A stretch of 64,000 nucleotides of DNA from assembly GCA_038199375.1 (NCBI GenBank), contig JBBPZA010000123.1, forward strand, positions 1-64,000, written 5' to 3'. The notes under the pieces are model-generated. The model saw only the letters and a list, made by a program, of their open reading frames with translations, had not been told where the DNA came from and did no database searches. Positions within the stretch are counted from its first letter, which is position 1. The number at the start of each line of letters is the position of its first letter. Made by a program: the position numbers and the translations under genes. This document shows, in pieces, positions 61,689 through 64,000 of this stretch. The stretch is from JBBPZA01 sp038199375. Its GTDB lineage: Bacteria; Actinomycetota; Thermoleophilia; Solirubrobacterales; Solirubrobacteraceae.

Positions 61689-61793
61689 GTGAAGGAAACG
61701 TTCGCCGTGATCGCCTTCTTCTTCGGCGTGTCCTTGCTGAGCTGCTTGTTCGGCGCGCTGCTGATCGGGCTCCTCGCGCTCCTCGTGACGTGA
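61689..61793 (+). CDS. 34-aa predicted membrane peptide
   Basis: GTG 61689 to TGA 61793: a Lys/Glu N-terminus (MKETF) then one continuous hydrophobic stretch (VIAFFFGVSLLSCLFGALLI, on to the end). No ribosome site is clear and no family is known, so coding is tentative. Confidence 0.4.
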   Translation: MKETFAVIAFFFGVSLLSCLFGALLIGLLALLVT

Positions 61794-61809
61794 CCCGACA
61801 AGCCCAACT

Positions 61810-62469
61810 TCAGGGCTCGACGAGGCCGTGGCGTATCGCGTAGCGCGTCAGCTCGACACGGTCACGCAGGCCGAGCTTGGCCAGGATGTTCTCCCGGTGA
61901 CGCTCGACCGTCTTGGGGCTGATGACCAGGAGGCCGGCGATCTGATCGCTGCTGTAGGCCTCGGCGACGAGCTTGACCACCTCGCGTTCGCGCGGGGTGA
62001 GCGGGTAATCGGGCACGGGCTCGCCGTCGGTCGCGCGCTCGAGGTACTCGCGCATCAGGGTTCGCAGGGTCGGCGGGTACAGGAACGGCTCCCCGCGCAT
62101 CACCGCGCGGCAGGCGCGCACGAGATCGCGGTCGGCGACAGTCTTGAGGACGTAGCCCGAGGCGCCCGCCTTGAGCGCCTCGAAGAAGTACTGGTCGACG
62201 TCGTGCACGGACAGCATGAGCACCTTGAGCTCGGGACGCCGCCGAGTCAGGTCACGCGCCGCCGCCAAGCCAGTCCGGCGCGGCATTGCCACATCGAGCA
62301 CGGCCAGATCGATCGCTGTGCGCAGCCCCAGCTCGACGGTCTCGATACCGTCGACAGCCTCGGCCACTACCTCAAAGTCGGGCGCCGCGTCGAGGATCAT
62401 GCGCAGTCCGTGGCGGACCACCGTGTGGTCGTCGGCGAGCAGGATGCGCGTGCGCAGCGGGATGCTCAC
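61810..62469 (-). CDS. NarL/LuxR-family response regulator
   Basis: 219 aa. Receiver with acidic pocket LLADDHTVVRHGL and phospho-Asp59 (VLDVAMP), then a LuxR HTH (LTPREREVVKLVAEAYSSDQ, SPKTVERHRENILAKLGL). ATG 62469 overlaps the histidine kinase stop, so the two form a pair. Its targets likely include the UspA gene beyond the kinase (inferred). Confidence 0.94.
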   Translation of the reverse strand: MSIPLRTRILLADDHTVVRHGLRMILDAAPDFEVVAEAVDGIETVELGLRTAIDLAVLDVAMPRRTGLAAARDLTRRRPELKVLMLSVHDVDQYFFEALKAGASGYVLKTVADRDLVRACRAVMRGEPFLYPPTLRTLMREYLERATDGEPVPDYPLTPREREVVKLVAEAYSSDQIAGLLVISPKTVERHRENILAKLGLRDRVELTRYAIRHGLVEP

Positions 62470-63416
62470 GTCACGGGCACCTCAAGGCGCACCTCGGTGC
62501 CGTGAGGCGATACCGGCTCGATGTTCAGGCGTCCGCCGACGAGCATCGCTCGCTCGCTCATTCCGCGTATCCCGCCCCAGGCGCCCGCCGACGCCCCGTC
62601 GAGGCCGCACCCGTCGTCACGCACGCACAGCACCACGGCCGTGCCGTGGCCTTCGAGCACGAACTCCACCTCGCGAGCCGCCGCGTGGCGAACCACGTTG
62701 GTCAGGCTTTCCTGGGCGACTCGGTAGATCACCAGCTCGGTCTCGTGCGACAGCGCGGGCAGCTCGCCGTCAAGACGCCGCCGCACCCGAAGCCCCGCCC
62801 TCTCGGCGAACCCCGAGGCGAGTGCCACAAGCGCTGGGCGCAGGCCGAACTCGTCGAGCGCCTCCGGACGCAGACCGCGGGCGATTCCGCGGACCTCCTC
62901 GACCCCTCCGCGTGCCGATTCCTGCAGGGCGAGCACTCCTTCACGCAGCTCGGGAGGCGCTCGCCGCGCGAGCGCCTCAAGCTGCAGCACCACACCGGTG
63001 AGCGTCTGACCGACCTCGTCGTGAAGCTCGCGCGCCACGCGACGACGCTCGTCCTCCTGCGCGGCGACCGCGCGCCGCCCACTCTCGCGTCGCTCGAGCT
63101 CCAGACGCTCGAGCATGTCGTTGAATGCGTGCGCCAGATCGGCGACCTCAGGCAGCGTCCCCTCGGCGTCGACCCTTCGTCCTGGGCGGAGCGGGTCCAC
63201 CCTGCGCATCAGTCGCGCGAGCCGTTCAAGCGGCCCGAAGGCGCGCCGCATCAGCACCAGGTTCACCGCCAGCGCCGCCGTCACCCCGCCGCCGAGCACG
63301 AGGATCTCCACTACGCGTACCTCCCCCGAGACCGTGGCCGGTGTGAAGATGAGAAGCAGCACCGCGCCAACCAGCACCACAGCGTTGATGACGAACACGC
63401 GCCAGAACAGAGACAT
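62466..63416 (-). CDS. HisKA_3-type sensor histidine kinase
   Basis: 316 aa from ATG 63416. Two helices (about 5-24 and 37-54) frame a very short outer loop, then HAMP, then the HisKA_3 dimerisation box with His in RVARELHDEVGQTLTG, and an ATPase with ESLTNVVRHA and VRDDGCGLDG. Partner of the NarL-type regulator downstream. No GAF or PAS sensor, so it likely senses within the membrane. Confidence 0.93.
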   Translation of the reverse strand: MSLFWRVFVINAVVLVGAVLLLIFTPATVSGEVRVVEILVLGGGVTAALAVNLVLMRRAFGPLERLARLMRRVDPLRPGRRVDAEGTLPEVADLAHAFNDMLERLELERRESGRRAVAAQEDERRRVARELHDEVGQTLTGVVLQLEALARRAPPELREGVLALQESARGGVEEVRGIARGLRPEALDEFGLRPALVALASGFAERAGLRVRRRLDGELPALSHETELVIYRVAQESLTNVVRHAAAREVEFVLEGHGTAVVLCVRDDGCGLDGASAGAWGGIRGMSERAMLVGGRLNIEPVSPHGTEVRLEVPVT

Positions 63417-63449
63417 GTGACCTAGAGGATGGCGTCTCCGCCACCGCGG

Positions 63450-63501
63450 GACCATGGGCGACACTCCCCACCCAGGAGGATGGGCCGCGGCACCCATGGT
63501 C
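63450..63501. promoter_or_regulatory. Inverted repeat GACCATGGG / CCCATGGTC in the kinase-UspA divergent region
   Basis: GACCATGGG (63450-63458) and its reverse complement CCCATGGTC (63493-63501) are separated by 34 bp. Extending outward, both halves read G-R-GACCATGGG-Y-G. Such paired sites suit a NarL-type dimer regulator. Partial similarity of the GGGAC half to DosR boxes is suggestive only. Confidence 0.4.
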
Positions 63502-63556
63502 TCGGGCCCCGAAGCCACTGAACATGGGGGCTTCCTCCAACCCAGCGGGAGATGAC

Positions 63557-64000
63557 ATGACCCCAAGCATCGTCTGCGGTATCGATGCCTCGCCCCAGGC
63601 CGGAGCAGCCCTCCGCGTCGCGTCCGCCCTCGCGCAACGCATGGGCCTGACCCTCGTTGTCGTTCACGCCGTCCCGACCCCTACGCCCGACCTCCTGCTC
63701 ACCGCACCAGCCCACGTGCCGGTCCCCGTCGAGCAGATTGATTTCCTCGGTCATGACACCGGAGAGCGCCTGCTCACACAGGCGGTCGAGGCGGTCGACG
63801 TGCCCCTCGCCGAGCAGCGATTGGAGCGTGGCCGCGCGGCCGAGCGCCTGTGCGCCGTGGCGCGCGAGGAGCAAGCGCGTCTGGTGGTGGTCGGCTCGCG
63901 CGGTGACGGGGCCATGCGCACCGCGCTCCTGGGCAGCGTTTCGGCCGCCGTGGTCCGCGACGCGCCCTGTCCGGTCGTGGTCGTCCCGCCCGGCATGGCC
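63557..64000 (+). CDS. Universal stress protein (UspA family), partial at right edge
   Basis: 148 residues to the edge without a stop. IVCGIDASPQAGAALRVASA at the N-terminus and VVGSRGDGAMRTALLGSVSA near the C-terminus contain the ATP-binding G-x2-G-x9-G-S/T pattern, followed by CPVVVVPPG. Length suggests the domain is almost complete; a second Usp domain may follow outside the window. GGGAGATGAC precedes ATG 63557. Confidence 0.92.
   Translation, partial: MTPSIVCGIDASPQAGAALRVASALAQRMGLTLVVVHAVPTPTPDLLLTAPAHVPVPVEQIDFLGHDTGERLLTQAVEAVDVPLAEQRLERGRAAERLCAVAREEQARLVVVGSRGDGAMRTALLGSVSAAVVRDAPCPVVVVPPGMA

Overview
The window is high-GC DNA (about 70% or more by eye in most genes) with densely packed, often start/stop-overlapping genes and many GTG starts. 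The gene set (form I CO dehydrogenase cluster, RTX and Trp-Arg-Cys repeat surface proteins, MazEF/VapBC-type modules, NarL two-component pair beside a universal stress protein, multi-domain chemotaxis operon) fits a soil or rock-dwelling aerobic actinobacterium. Solirubrobacterales/Thermoleophilia is my best guess. That placement is inference: no rRNA gene is present to confirm it.

Layout. 1-10 kb: a partial DUF4031/low-molecular-weight phosphatase fusion, pyruvate carboxylase, an S4 RNA-binding protein, a copper-amine-oxidase-like protein, an FGGY sugar kinase, and a DUF2231-Rieske membrane protein. 10-11.6 kb: an accessory patch with mazE, a frameshifted mazF and a truncated flippase-like gene. 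11.6-20.1 kb: an eight-gene minus-strand CO dehydrogenase operon (coxM-S-L, XdhC-YHS, mocA-like, coxD, coxE, coxG); the large subunit carries the form I active-site loop AYRCSFR. 20.4-21.8 kb: an NTF2-like protein and a nucleotidyltransferase module flanked by a 39-bp direct repeat. 21.8-25.4 kb: a coupled five-gene metal operon (TAT multicopper oxidase, ZIP transporter with an extra outer domain, DtxR-type regulator, cupredoxin lipoprotein, small protein). 25.4-28.5 kb: glycine-betaine-type binding lipoprotein, aldo/keto reductase, two-domain VOC protein. 28.6-37.5 kb: a chemotaxis operon (MCP, CheW, CheA-REC, CheB, CheR-TPR, CheY) ending in an HPt-REC-REC-GGDEF protein, so chemotaxis phosphoflow and c-di-GMP synthesis appear joined.

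37.6-50 kb: a surface protein with a broken frame, small membrane and lipoprotein genes, an M3 peptidase, a VapBC-like pair, an HTH-ClpN protein, two small hydrophilic/zinc-ribbon proteins, an MFS transporter, a frame-broken degenerate GGDEF-HD-GYP protein, an overlapping HNH nuclease plus SF2 helicase pair, tRNA-Asp, and an RTX protein. 50-64 kb: UppP, a DUF1996 protein overlapping a Ser/Thr kinase, a lower-GC propeller-like protein, small zinc-ribbon and membrane proteins, a TetR/AraC divergent pair around a perfect palindrome, tRNA-Val, a GlsB-type membrane protein, NhaA whose start codon sits in a perfect hairpin, a NarL-type two-component pair, and a partial universal stress protein.

At least four otherwise well-conserved frames are broken by what looks like a single-base indel (mazF, the surface protein at 37.6 kb, the HD-GYP gene, the 51.4-kb membrane protein). 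Either indel errors in the assembly or real decay would explain this, so pseudogene calls here need read-level support. The most system-like candidates for something new are the multicopper oxidase-ZIP-DtxR-cupredoxin operon, the HNH-helicase pair, and the amine-oxidase-like protein with an altered cofactor motif.
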